Source: RUG563 sp045589355
Lineage (GTDB): Bacteria; Bacillota; Clostridia; Christensenellales; Aristaeellaceae
Length of the DNA stretch: 64,000 bases
Direction of reading: 5' to 3'
NCBI GenBank assembly: GCA_045589355.1
Contig: JAZNOW010000069.1
Coordinates: 232,739 to 296,738, forward strand
Under the pieces are notes generated by a model. That model did no database searches, was not told the origin of the DNA, and saw nothing but the letters and a program-made list of their open reading frames with translations. Of this stretch, positions 17,013 through 24,225 are shown one piece after another. Each line of letters begins with the position of its first letter. Position 1 is the first letter of the stretch. Position numbers and translations under genes: made by a program.

Positions 17013-17336
17013 TTATTTTCCGCAGTGAACGCAGGGATTTGTATCAGTCATTTTCCCACAGTTATCACAGCGCCACTGGTGAGAGCCTAGTACAATATTT
17101 TCGTTTTTGGCTTGATGATCATGATAAAATGAATGAGTAACTTGAGGTTTCTTTGATTCTTTCTGGCGATCTGGCAATGCGATAACCATTAATGCACCAA
17201 GCAACGGGACAAGGAACGTCCACCAGAAATACTTTCTCTCATCATGCCCCTTCATGCATGCAATCTCATAGAAGGCGTTTGCGCATGCATAAAACGAAAC
17301 AAGTGCAACTATCACGCCAATGATAATCCAGATCAA
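17013..17336 (-). CDS. Small membrane protein with zinc ribbon, cassette between R3 and R4
   Basis: A 107-residue protein: N-terminal TM helix (MIWIIIGVIVALVSFYACAN), a basic stretch (KGHDERKYF), a second TM (WWTFLVPLLGALMVIALP), a linker, and a C-terminal zinc ribbon (WRCDNCGKMTDTNPCVHCGK with four cysteines). RBS AAGGAGGAACGC precedes the ATG. Composition is clearly AT-richer than neighbouring core genes. It lies just downstream of the rubrerythrin terminator and ends at tail R3. Function unknown. Confidence 0.8.
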   Translation of the reverse strand: MIWIIIGVIVALVSFYACANAFYEIACMKGHDERKYFWWTFLVPLLGALMVIALPDRQKESKKPQVTHSFYHDHQAKNENIVLGSHQWRCDNCGKMTDTNPCVHCGK

Positions 17337-17371
17337 AATGCGTTCCTCCTTGGTGTAGTTGTATTAAAGAA

Positions 17372-17404
17372 GAAAAAGGGAAGCATTTCTACTTCCCTTT
17401 TTCT
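17372..17404 (-). terminator. Rubrerythrin terminator
   Basis: GAAAAAGGGAAG and CTTCCCTTTTTC pair almost perfectly on the minus strand just after the rubrerythrin stop. Confidence 0.85.
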
Positions 17405-17413
17405 AAGAGGCTA

Positions 17414-17457
17414 TTAGCCGAAGTATCTCTTCAGCAGGCCTTCGAAAGCCTTGCCGT
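17414..17457 (-). repeat. R4: native 3' end of the rubrerythrin gene
   Basis: The intact gene ends HGKAFEGLLKRYFG then TAA. The core TTCGAAGGCCTGCTGAAG is shared with R1-R3, but R4 has AGA where R1-R3 have CGC and stops one codon earlier. It contains the imperfect palindrome AGGCTTTCGAAGGCCT. Confidence 0.9.
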
Positions 17458-17953
17458 GACGGGCTTCGTCCCGGGCCATTTCATGCACAGTGTCGTGGAT
17501 GGCGTCCAGGTTCAGTTCCTTAGCCAGCTTGGCCAGCTCGAACTTGCCGGCGGTGGCGCCGTTTTCGGCATCCACGCGCATTTCCAGGTTCTTCTTGGTG
17601 GAAGCGGTCACCACTTCGCCCAGAAGCTCTGCGAACATGGCAGCGTGGCCGGCTTCTTCATAAGCAGCCTTTTCCCAGTACAGGCCGATTTCGGGATAGC
17701 CTTCCCGATGAGCCACACGGGCCATGGCCAGGTACATGCCCACTTCGGTGCATTCGCCGGTGAAGTTTTCACGCAGGCCCTGGATGATGCGTTCGTCCAC
17801 GCCCTGGGCGATGCCCACTACGTGTTCGGCAGCCCAAACCTTTTCGCCTTCCTGCTTTTCAAACTTGCTGGCAGGAGCCTTGCAGATGGGGCACTTTTCG
17901 GGAGCTTCGGGACCTTCATGTACATAACCGCAAATTTTGCAAACCCACTTCAT
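17414..17953 (-). CDS. rbr: Reverse rubrerythrin (rubredoxin N-terminal, ferritin-like C-terminal)
   Basis: A 179-residue protein. The N-terminus is a rubredoxin-type FeS4 site (C5-x2-C8 and C21-x2-C24). Residues 45-179 are the ferritin-like di-iron four-helix domain with glutamate ligands in ENFTGECTEVGMYLAMARVA, YEEAGHAAMFAELLGE and EMARDEARHGKAF. The order is reversed compared with classical rubrerythrin, as in clostridial revRbr, which act as NADH-linked H2O2 and O2 reductases together with other electron carriers. RBS GGAGGAAT precedes the ATG. Its 3' end is the template for repeats R1-R3 downstream. Confidence 0.95.
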   Translation of the reverse strand: MKWVCKICGYVHEGPEAPEKCPICKAPASKFEKQEGEKVWAAEHVVGIAQGVDERIIQGLRENFTGECTEVGMYLAMARVAHREGYPEIGLYWEKAAYEEAGHAAMFAELLGEVVTASTKKNLEMRVDAENGATAGKFELAKLAKELNLDAIHDTVHEMARDEARHGKAFEGLLKRYFG

Positions 17954-18051
17954 TTTTTATTCCTCCATTTTTCCCTGTTTATTTTTCATTTTGTTTCAGG
18001 CTTTTCACCTGACATGATGTATATAAACCGGGAAACTGCGTTTGAAACAAC

Positions 18052-18462
18052 TCAGATAAAATATTTTTTCAAAAATTCAGGGGCAACGGCGTCGTCCACA
18101 TTGACGCTGAGCACGAACTGAACGTTATGCTTAACGCTCAGCTTATCCAGCCGGGCGAAGAAATCTTCCGCGTTTTCGATATCGGTCTTGATCAGCTTCA
18201 GGAAAGCATCGATGAAGATGATGCTGATGTCGAAGTTCTGGGCCAGCATGCCGCACAGGAAGCCAAAGAACATGGCGGGGCTGTCGGAGCCGTATTCGCC
18301 GGCGTTCACAAAGCGTACTTCGTGGCGCAGGTCGTACATGTAGCGGTTATCATCGTCAATGAAGATAACGTCTCCCTTATGTTCTTTAATGGCAGCGTTG
18401 GCCATATCCAAAATCTTCTTGGTCTTACCGGAGCCTTTTTTACCGTGAATTACCTGTATCAT
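18052..18462 (-). CDS. Small P-loop NTPase-like protein
   Basis: A 136-residue protein beginning MIQVIHGKKGSGKTKKILDM, a good Walker A motif. DISIIFIDAF could be the Walker B strand, and the end (KHNVQFVLSVNVDDAVAPEF) fits the last strands of a minimal RecA-like fold. I do not recognise the family; similar short proteins in Clostridia are annotated only as ATP-binding. The ATG at 18462 follows GGGAGGG; a longer ORF start lacks an RBS. Upstream of it is the divergent glycosyltransferase gene. Confidence 0.75.
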   Translation of the reverse strand: MIQVIHGKKGSGKTKKILDMANAAIKEHKGDVIFIDDDNRYMYDLRHEVRFVNAGEYGSDSPAMFFGFLCGMLAQNFDISIIFIDAFLKLIKTDIENAEDFFARLDKLSVKHNVQFVLSVNVDDAVAPEFLKKYFI

Positions 18463-18656
18463 GGGAATAACCCTCCCTTGTTTAGTTTTTCTTGAGTCCA
18501 TTATACATGAAAACCGCAAAAAAGGAAAGTACATTTTTTGAATTAATTGCTTTTGTCATTCTATCGCCACTTTTTACATTCCTATTGTAGCCATTTTTTT
18601 GCATCTGTGGTACAATAAAAGCGAAAACAAGCCGGATATTCAAGGAGGTTATGCGG

Positions 18657-19625
18657 ATGAAAACATTGTACATCATCATCCCCTGTTATAATGAAGAAAA
18701 AGTATTGCCCATCACCGCGCCCATGTTTCTGAATAAAATTCAGCAGCTGCATGAAGCAGGCCTGATTTCCGATAAGAGCCGGGTGCTTTTTGTGGACGAC
18801 GGCAGCCGGGACGATACCTGGGACATCATATCCTCCCTGGCCAGGCAGGATAAGCACTACACCGGCATCCGCCAGAGCCGCAACCGGGGCCATCAGAACG
18901 CTGTGCTGGCCGGGCTGATGGAAGCCAAGGACAAGTGCGATATCACCATCTCCATCGACTGCGACGGCCAGGACGACATCAACGCCATGGACGAAATGGT
19001 GAAGGAATACCTGGACGGGTGCGAAGTGGTGTACGGCGTGCGCAGCGAGCGCAAAACCGATACCTTCTTCAAGCGTTTCACCGCCGAAGGGTTTTATAAA
19101 TTCCTCAAATGGATGGGGGCCGACGTGGTGTTCAATCATGCCGATTACCGCCTCATTTCCTCCCGGGTGCTGCAGGAATTTGCCAATTTCAAGGAAGTGA
19201 ACCTGTTCCTGCGGGGCATGGTGCCCCTGGTTGGCTTCAAAAGCACCTCCGTCTATTACGCAAGGGCGGAGCGGCTGGCCGGGGAAAGCCATTATCCACT
19301 GAAAAAAATGCTGGCCCTTGCCTTTGAAGGCATCACCAGCCTGTCCACCAAGCCCTTGAAAATGATCACCGGCCTTGGCGTTGTCACGGTGTTCCTTTCC
19401 CTGCTTGCAGCCTTCATTACGCTGCTTTGCCTGCTGTTTGGCGCCGGCGTTAGCGGCCTGTGGTGGATTGCCCTGCTGATCGCCTTCTTTGCCGGGGTGC
19501 AGATCAGCTGCATCGGCCTGGTGGGCAGCTATGTGGGCAAATCCTATATGGAAGTAAAAGCACGGCCCCGCTACATCATCAGCGAACGCACGGAAGAAAA
19601 GGAGAAAGACGGATGCAGGAAATAA
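18657..19625 (+). CDS. Family 2 glycosyltransferase (GtrB/DPM-like)
   Basis: A 322-residue GT-A enzyme: YIIIPCYNEEKVLP at the start, VDDGSRDDTW, and DCDGQDDINAMDEM (DxD metal site). Two C-terminal TM helices (about 228-255 and 262-290) match polyprenyl-phosphate sugar transferases such as GtrB. It probably moves a sugar from a nucleotide donor to undecaprenyl phosphate for wall or polymer glycosylation. The second of two in-frame ATGs (18657) is preferred for its spacing from AAGGAGG. The end overlaps the DUF2130 gene by 13 bases. Confidence 0.9.
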   Translation: MKTLYIIIPCYNEEKVLPITAPMFLNKIQQLHEAGLISDKSRVLFVDDGSRDDTWDIISSLARQDKHYTGIRQSRNRGHQNAVLAGLMEAKDKCDITISIDCDGQDDINAMDEMVKEYLDGCEVVYGVRSERKTDTFFKRFTAEGFYKFLKWMGADVVFNHADYRLISSRVLQEFANFKEVNLFLRGMVPLVGFKSTSVYYARAERLAGESHYPLKKMLALAFEGITSLSTKPLKMITGLGVVTVFLSLLAAFITLLCLLFGAGVSGLWWIALLIAFFAGVQISCIGLVGSYVGKSYMEVKARPRYIISERTEEKEKDGCRK

Positions 19626-20815
19626 AATGCCCCCGCTGCGGTGAAGTGTTTCAGGTGGATGAAGCGGGCTATGCCGAAATTGTGCGGCAGGTAAGGGACA
19701 GTGAATTCCATCAGGAAATGGCGCTGCGGGAAAAGGAAATAAACAAAACAAAGGAAACCGAGCTTGCCCTTTTGCGCACCCAGCTGGAGCAGAAAAACGA
19801 ACGCGCCCTGGCTGAAAAGCAGGCCCAGATCCAGGCCCTGGAAAGCCGCATCAGCGCGGCGGATCAGGCCCGGCAGATGGCTGTTTTGCAGGCCGTTTCC
19901 CAAAAAGATATGGACCTGATGCGCCAGAAGGAAAAAATAGGCCAGCTGGAAAGGGATGTGGAATTGACCCGGCAGGACAGCCAGCTGAAGCTGCAGCAGC
20001 TGCGCACCCAGTACGACGAACGTTTGCGGGACAAGGACGAGCAGATCGCCTACTACAAGGATTTCAAGGCCCGTCAATCCACCAAAATGATCGGCGAAAG
20101 CCTGGAGCAGCACTGCGAAAACGCCTTTAACCAGCTGCGGGCCACCGGCTTCCAGCGGGCTTATTTCGAAAAGGACAACGACGCCCGCACCGGCAGCAAG
20201 GGGGATTTCATCTTCCGGGAAGCGGATGAAGACGGGGTGGAGTTCATTTCCATCATGTTCGAAATGAAAAACGAAGCGGATATGACCGCCACCAAAAAAC
20301 GCAACGAAGATTTCCTGAAAGAGCTGGATAAGGACCGCCGGGAAAAGAAGTGCGAATATGCGGTGCTGGTATCCCTGCTGGAGCCGGACAGCGAACTGTA
20401 CAACAGCGGCATTGTGGACCTTTCCCACCGCTATCCCAAAATGTACGCCGTGCGCCCCCAGTTCTTTATCCCCATCATCACCCTGCTGCGCAACGCTGCC
20501 CTGAACTCCCTGGAATACAAGCGCCAGGTGGTGCAGATGCAGGCCCAGAACATCGATATATCCCATTTCGAAGCGGACATGAACGAATTCAAGGAGCGCT
20601 TCGGCCGCAATTACCGCCTGGCCAGCGAAAAATTCCGCAAGGCCATCGACGAAATCGATAAAACCATCGATCACCTGCAAAAAACAAAGGAAGCCCTGCT
20701 TTCCTCCGAAAACAACCTGCGCCTGGCCAACGATAAGGCGGAAGAGCTTTCCATCAAGCGGCTCACCGCCAAAAACCCCACCATGCGCAGGATGTTTGAG
20801 CAGCTGAACGAGTAG
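19613..20815 (+). CDS. DUF2130 domain protein
   Basis: A 400-residue protein. Residues 4-20 form a zinc-ribbon-like knuckle (KCPRCGEVFQVDEAG), residues 25-150 are a long coiled coil rich in Glu/Lys/Gln, and the rest is the DUF2130 domain (MIGESLEQHCENAFNQLRAT, GDFIFREADEDG), which resembles restriction-endonuclease-like folds. RmuC-type proteins share the coiled-coil plus nuclease layout, so a DNA role is plausible but unproven. The start overlaps the upstream gene, with AAAGGAGAAAG as RBS. Confidence 0.87.
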   Translation: MQEIKCPRCGEVFQVDEAGYAEIVRQVRDSEFHQEMALREKEINKTKETELALLRTQLEQKNERALAEKQAQIQALESRISAADQARQMAVLQAVSQKDMDLMRQKEKIGQLERDVELTRQDSQLKLQQLRTQYDERLRDKDEQIAYYKDFKARQSTKMIGESLEQHCENAFNQLRATGFQRAYFEKDNDARTGSKGDFIFREADEDGVEFISIMFEMKNEADMTATKKRNEDFLKELDKDRREKKCEYAVLVSLLEPDSELYNSGIVDLSHRYPKMYAVRPQFFIPIITLLRNAALNSLEYKRQVVQMQAQNIDISHFEADMNEFKERFGRNYRLASEKFRKAIDEIDKTIDHLQKTKEALLSSENNLRLANDKAEELSIKRLTAKNPTMRRMFEQLNE

Positions 20816-20826
20816 CAGAAGAAACG

Positions 20827-20849
20827 AAAGGGGCCTGCACGCCCCCTTT
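20827..20849 (+). terminator. Probable terminator of the DUF2130 gene
   Basis: AAAGGGGC and GCCCCCTTT pair around CTGCAC, with a short T run. Confidence 0.5.
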
Positions 20850-20857
20850 ACCCCACG

Positions 20858-20890
20858 GCAGGGCGATCCGCCCTGCACCCATCCTGCGAC
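20858..20890 (+). repeat. Dispersed hairpin element, copy D1
   Basis: AGGGCGATCCGCCCT is followed by TGCACCCATCCTGCG. It has the same layout as the other family members, with base-paired changes in the stem. Confidence 0.6.
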
Positions 20891-20977
20891 ATACCCACAG
20901 GCAGCTCCTGCTGCTTTCCGCACGGAGGTTGAGGGAACGAAGGAAAGACAGCCACGGGCGCAATGAAAATTCGATAA

Positions 20978-21013
20978 AAGCCGGAGGAGAAAGCAAGCTT
21001 TCTCTCCCGGCTT
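20978..21013. terminator. Strong hairpin, possible terminator
   Basis: AAGCCGG-AGG-AGAAAG pairs with CTTTCT-CTC-CCGGCTT. The following sequence is only moderately T-rich. Confidence 0.45.
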
Positions 21014-21139
21014 ATTCGTATTTTCCCCGGATGCACAGCATACGGTCGGCGGCTGAAAGCCGCCCAGCCCGTGGCGGCAGTGCCGCAGCCAATTGGCAAT
21101 ATTCCCTTCTTCTCCTGCCATCGGTTCTGTACGCACCGG

Positions 21140-21213
21140 TTGTTCCAGCGGCACATTGCCTGCAAAATGCAGCCATCCACTTCCGCAACCGGGTCAAGGG
21201 GCGATGCCCCTTG
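21140..21213 (-). repeat. Dispersed hairpin element, copy D2
   Basis: On the minus strand: GGGGCATCGCCCC, then TTGACCCGGTTGCGGAAGTGG, ending near GCCGCTGGAAC. It is a direct repeat of D3 at 107-base spacing. Confidence 0.7.
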
Positions 21214-21246
21214 TGGGGTACAGGGGTGAAACCCCGCAGGTTCCCC

Positions 21247-21318
21247 TTGTTCCAGCGGCACATTGCCTGCAGAATGCAGTCAACCACTTCCGCAACCGGG
21301 TCCAGGGCACAGCCCTGG
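21247..21318 (-). repeat. Dispersed hairpin element, copy D3
   Basis: On the minus strand CCAGGGCTGTGCCCTGG starts almost immediately after the VOC gene stop, then ACCCGGTTGCGGAAGTGG. The stem sequence differs from D2, but pairing is kept. Confidence 0.7.
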
Positions 21319-21774
21319 TCAGCGCACGGGCTTGATGTTCAGGTTCACGCCCAAGGTTTCTTCGGTGTCCACAATGGTCCAGCTGCTGCCGGGGTAGATG
21401 CCCAGGGTGCGTTGCACGTCATAGCCGTCCTTTTCCATATCGGCGATCACGTCGTCCCGCGCATTTCCCACCTCGAAGCCCAGGTGATGCACCCCTTCCC
21501 CGTGCTTGTCCAGGAATTCCTGAAAGGAGGAAGGCCCGCCAATGGGCTGGTGCAGCTCGATCACAAAGCCGTTCATGGGAATATCGCACACTTTCAGATC
21601 GCAGGAAACCGGCTGACCCCGGTAGGTATAGTTTTCATTGCCTTCCAGATGATTGATGCGGATCTGGGGCACCTCCATGCCCAACAATTCCGCCCATTTC
21701 TGTGCCGCTTTTTCAATGTCCCGGACGATAATGTTGATCTGGCAAAAGCCGCTTTTGCTGATGGGATGTTCCAT
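21319..21774 (-). CDS. VOC (glyoxalase/bleomycin-resistance fold) family protein
   Basis: A 151-residue protein with two beta-alpha-beta-beta-beta modules: GFCQINIIVRDIEKAAQKWA and GEGVHHLGFEVGNARDDVIA. His and Glu residues at the expected metal positions (FVIELHQP, VHHLGFEV) suggest an active metalloenzyme like methylmalonyl-CoA epimerases or lyases, but the substrate cannot be assigned. RBS GAGGAGGAAT overlaps the stop of the upstream TolB-like gene, so the two form an operon. Confidence 0.87.
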   Translation of the reverse strand: MEHPISKSGFCQINIIVRDIEKAAQKWAELLGMEVPQIRINHLEGNENYTYRGQPVSCDLKVCDIPMNGFVIELHQPIGGPSSFQEFLDKHGEGVHHLGFEVGNARDDVIADMEKDGYDVQRTLGIYPGSSWTIVDTEETLGVNLNIKPVR

Positions 21775-21777
21775 GGT

Positions 21778-22686
21778 TCATTCCTCCTCAGGCACACCAA
21801 AGCCGCGAATCTTATACGTAACAAAAGCGAATTTTTTGCTGTCGGGCGCCCAGGAATTCACATTGATGGTGCCCTGGCCGCCAAAGAGCTTCACCAGCGT
21901 CTGCACATTGCTGCCGTCGGCATTCATCATGCGCAGCTCCACAAATTTATGGGGCACATGTTCCCCGGGCTGCACGTCGCCTTTTTTGTAGCACACCATG
22001 GTCACCTTTTTCCGGTCCGGCGAAATGTGGGGGAACCAGGTGTTCCAGTTTTCGTCAAAGGTCATCTGGGTCTGCTCCGTGCCGTCCGCTTTCATGCGCC
22101 ATGCCTGCATCAGGCCGCTGCGCACGGAATTGAACCAGATGTATTCACCTGCGGAATCATATTCGCAGCCATCATCCAGCCCGGGGGCATCGGTCAGCCT
22201 TTTTTCCACACCGCCCTGCGCCGGGATGGTGTAAATATCATATTCCCCGTTGCGCTCGGCACAGTAGGCCAACGTTTTGCCGTCCGGGCTCCAGCCGTGC
22301 AGATAGCTGGGGGCCAGAGGGGTGATCAGCCGGGGCACGCCTCCTTCGATGGGCAGGGTGTAAATGCGGCTTTTACCGTCTTCTTTGGTGGCATGGCTGA
22401 CGGCCAGCTGCTTGCCGTCAAAAGAAAGCACATGGTCGTTGTTGCAGTCGTTCACAAAGTCGGTGTTGATTTTTGAAATTTCCTTTGTTTCCAGATCGAT
22501 GCGAAAGATGCACCCTTCGCTGTTGTAAACAAGGGCCTTGCCGTCCGGCGTCCAGTTGGGGGCTTCAATGCAGTAATCCATTTCCGCAACAACCGTGCGC
22601 TCATTCGTTTCCACATCGTAAATTTCAAGTACGGACTGGTCTTCCTCCCGGTTCCAGATGTTTTGTTTATACAAAGGTTCTGCCAT
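21778..22686 (-). CDS. TolB-like beta-propeller protein
   Basis: A 302-residue protein built of PD40/WD40-like blades: APNWTPDGKALVYNSEG, HVLSFDGKQLAVSH, GWSPDGKTLAYCAERNGEYD, ISPDRKKVTMVCYKKGD and WAPDSKKFAFVTY. There is no signal peptide, so it is probably cytosolic. Oligogalacturonate lyase-type and TolB-type propellers share this pattern; no catalytic residues are obvious. GGAGGCGG precedes the ATG at 22686. The VOC gene follows in the same unit. Confidence 0.82.
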   Translation of the reverse strand: MAEPLYKQNIWNREEDQSVLEIYDVETNERTVVAEMDYCIEAPNWTPDGKALVYNSEGCIFRIDLETKEISKINTDFVNDCNNDHVLSFDGKQLAVSHATKEDGKSRIYTLPIEGGVPRLITPLAPSYLHGWSPDGKTLAYCAERNGEYDIYTIPAQGGVEKRLTDAPGLDDGCEYDSAGEYIWFNSVRSGLMQAWRMKADGTEQTQMTFDENWNTWFPHISPDRKKVTMVCYKKGDVQPGEHVPHKFVELRMMNADGSNVQTLVKLFGGQGTINVNSWAPDSKKFAFVTYKIRGFGVPEEE

Positions 22687-22825
22687 GGCAATCCGCCTCC
22701 GTTTTCTTTTTCGTTGTTTTTTTCATCATACCCCTTTTCCGCCGCCATTTCAAGCGCCTGCTGTGCAAAAAGCCGCCTTTCCTTGGACAAAACGCATCGG
22801 CTTGAAAAATTTTTCTTTTCCCCCC

Positions 22826-22854
22826 TTGACATCGAAAAAGAGAAATGATATACT
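22826..22854 (+). promoter_or_regulatory. Consensus promoter for the candidate ncRNA
   Basis: Perfect TTGACA, 17 bases, then TATACT. Transcription would start near 22861. The strength contrasts with the absence of a gene before 23175. Confidence 0.7.
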
Positions 22855-22860
22855 GCGTTT

Positions 22861-23175
22861 GTGGTTAGATTAAACTAACTTAAAGATCCAAAAAATGTTT
22901 ACCTCCATTTCAGCAATTGCGGATCGTCTCAATTTCTCTTCTCTCCCATTGTTAGTTTCTTCTAACGCAGAATAACCGCAACGGTTCCGGGAGATATGCA
23001 TCCTTTCCCGGGCCAACCCTTCTTCTCTCATCCCGGAAAATGGTTTACCGCCAAACGCCTCCAAACACGGCTTGCATGCCGGGATTGCAAGCGTTTCCGC
23101 CGGGGCGGCAGGAATTGCAGAGCCTGCTTTCCCCGGCGGATGCAAACAGCCTATGCCCTTTCAAAGGGCTTTTTT
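22861..23175 (+). ncRNA. Candidate structured noncoding RNA (~315 nt)
   Basis: It lies between a consensus promoter and its own terminator, and holds no credible coding region. Visible helices: GTTAG/CTAAC hairpins (near 22863 and 22950), GGTTCCGGGA with TCCCGG..AACC (22983-23018), GCTTGCA/TGCAAGC (23070-23092), GCCGGGG with CCCCGGC enclosing GCAGG/CCTGC (23099-23137), and the terminator. I could not match it to RNase P, tmRNA, 6S, SRP or a known riboswitch. It is followed four bases later by the separate promoter of the gene at 23248, so it is probably free-standing rather than a leader. Confidence 0.5.
23155..23175 (+). terminator. Terminator of the candidate ncRNA
   Basis: GCCCTTT and AAAGGGC pair, with six T following. 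Confidence 0.75.
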
Positions 23176-23178
23176 CAT

Positions 23179-23207
23179 TTGACAAGAAAAAAAGCCTCCG
23201 TTATAAT
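23179..23207 (+). promoter_or_regulatory. Consensus promoter
   Basis: TTGACA, 17 bases, TATAAT; drives the gene at 23248. Confidence 0.75.
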
Positions 23208-23247
23208 GAAAGCAAGAAAAAACTTGTATATCAGGAGGCGTTTTTCT

Positions 23248-24105
23248 ATGGCAGAACCTCTGTTTCCCCGCACGGAAGTGGCAGGCGTATCCCTTTCCCG
23301 CATGATCATCGGCACCAACTGGATGCTGGGCTGGAGCCACCGCAGCCCTGCCCAGGACCATCAGATCAAGCGTAAATTCTGCGACGGCGAGAAGGCCTTC
23401 CCCATGCTGAAAACCTTCTGGGACCGGGGCGTGGATACCATCATGGGGCCCCTGCAGCAGGAAAAAGTGATGCAGGATTCCGTGAAATATTTCACCGAGC
23501 AAACCGGCAAAAAACTGATCCTCATCGATACTCCCATCATCAATGTGGACGATACGGCGGAGGCCAGAAAAGAAGCCCGGGCCACCATCCGCCGCAGCAA
23601 GGACTGCGGTGCCACCTTCTGCCTGGTGCACCATTCCAGCGCCGAGCAGCTGGTGAACAAAAACAAGCATATCATTGACCGCCTGCCCGATTACCTGGAC
23701 ATGATCCGTCAGGAAGGCATGATCCCCGGCCTGTCCGCCCATATGCCGGAGCTGGTCACCTATTCCGACGAAAACGAATACGATGTGCAAACCTACCTGC
23801 AGATCTACAACTGCATGGGCTTTCTGATGCAGGTGGAAGTGGAAACCGTGAACCAGATCATCCACAACGCCAAAAAGCCGGTGATCACCATCAAGTCCAT
23901 GGCAGCCGGCCGTGTATCGCCTTTTGTGGGGCTGAATTTCTCCTGGAACACCATCCGCCCCTGCGACATGGTGGCCGTGGGCTGCTTTGATGCCGAAGAA
24001 GCGGAAGAAGACGTGGAAATCTCCCTGGCTGCCATTGAGCGCCGCATGCCCAACATTGAAAAGCGTGCCAGCCCCAACCAGAACCAGGACGCGTTTGGCA
24101 AATAA
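23248..24105 (+). CDS. Conserved protein, probable TIM-barrel fold
   Basis: A 285-residue cytosolic protein. Regular alternation of strands and helices (VSLSRMIIGTNWMLGWSHRS, GVDTIMGPLQQEKVM, LILIDTPIINVDD, TFCLVHHSS, PVITIKSMAAGRVSPF) suggests a beta/alpha barrel, perhaps related to aldo/keto reductase-like or xylose-isomerase-like proteins, but no catalytic signature is clear. The ATG at 23248 follows AGGAGGCG; longer frames run through the ncRNA and lack an RBS. Function unknown. Confidence 0.75.
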   Translation: MAEPLFPRTEVAGVSLSRMIIGTNWMLGWSHRSPAQDHQIKRKFCDGEKAFPMLKTFWDRGVDTIMGPLQQEKVMQDSVKYFTEQTGKKLILIDTPIINVDDTAEARKEARATIRRSKDCGATFCLVHHSSAEQLVNKNKHIIDRLPDYLDMIRQEGMIPGLSAHMPELVTYSDENEYDVQTYLQIYNCMGFLMQVEVETVNQIIHNAKKPVITIKSMAAGRVSPFVGLNFSWNTIRPCDMVAVGCFDAEEAEEDVEISLAAIERRMPNIEKRASPNQNQDAFGK

Positions 24106-24121
24106 GTTTCCCTTGCGTTTA

Positions 24122-24155
24122 TCACACGCTGCCGGAAGGCAGCGTGTTTCTTTTG
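24122..24155 (+). terminator. Rho-independent terminator
   Basis: CACGCTGCC and GGCAGCGTG pair around GGAA, followed by TTTCTTTT. Confidence 0.88.
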
Positions 24156-24225
24156 CGGTTTTGCTTTTCTTTTCCCCTGTCTTCCTGTATAATAAACAGG
24201 TATTTATCCGAAAGGAACGCTTTCC

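Larger units (their letters stand above)
20816..21318. other. 503-base intergenic region with hairpins and repeat elements
   Basis: No convincing gene. It contains a hairpin after the DUF2130 gene (20827-20849), a copy of the dispersed hairpin element (20858-20890), a strong hairpin at 20978-21013 (AAGCCGG ... CCGGCTT), and two minus-strand element copies 107 bases apart (21140, 21247). ORFs here are shadows. Confidence 0.7.

Noticed and set aside
14575..17953. Integrase, transposase or IS element linked to the tail array
   Set aside because: No such gene is found in the window; none of the cassette genes resembles a recombinase.
22861..23175. Known RNA such as RNase P, tmRNA, 6S, SRP RNA or a common riboswitch
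   Set aside because: The conserved motifs of these classes were looked for and not seen, so it is left as unclassified.
22996..23247. N-terminal extension of the gene at 23248
   Set aside because: The extended frame crosses the candidate RNA, its terminator and a promoter, and has no RBS.
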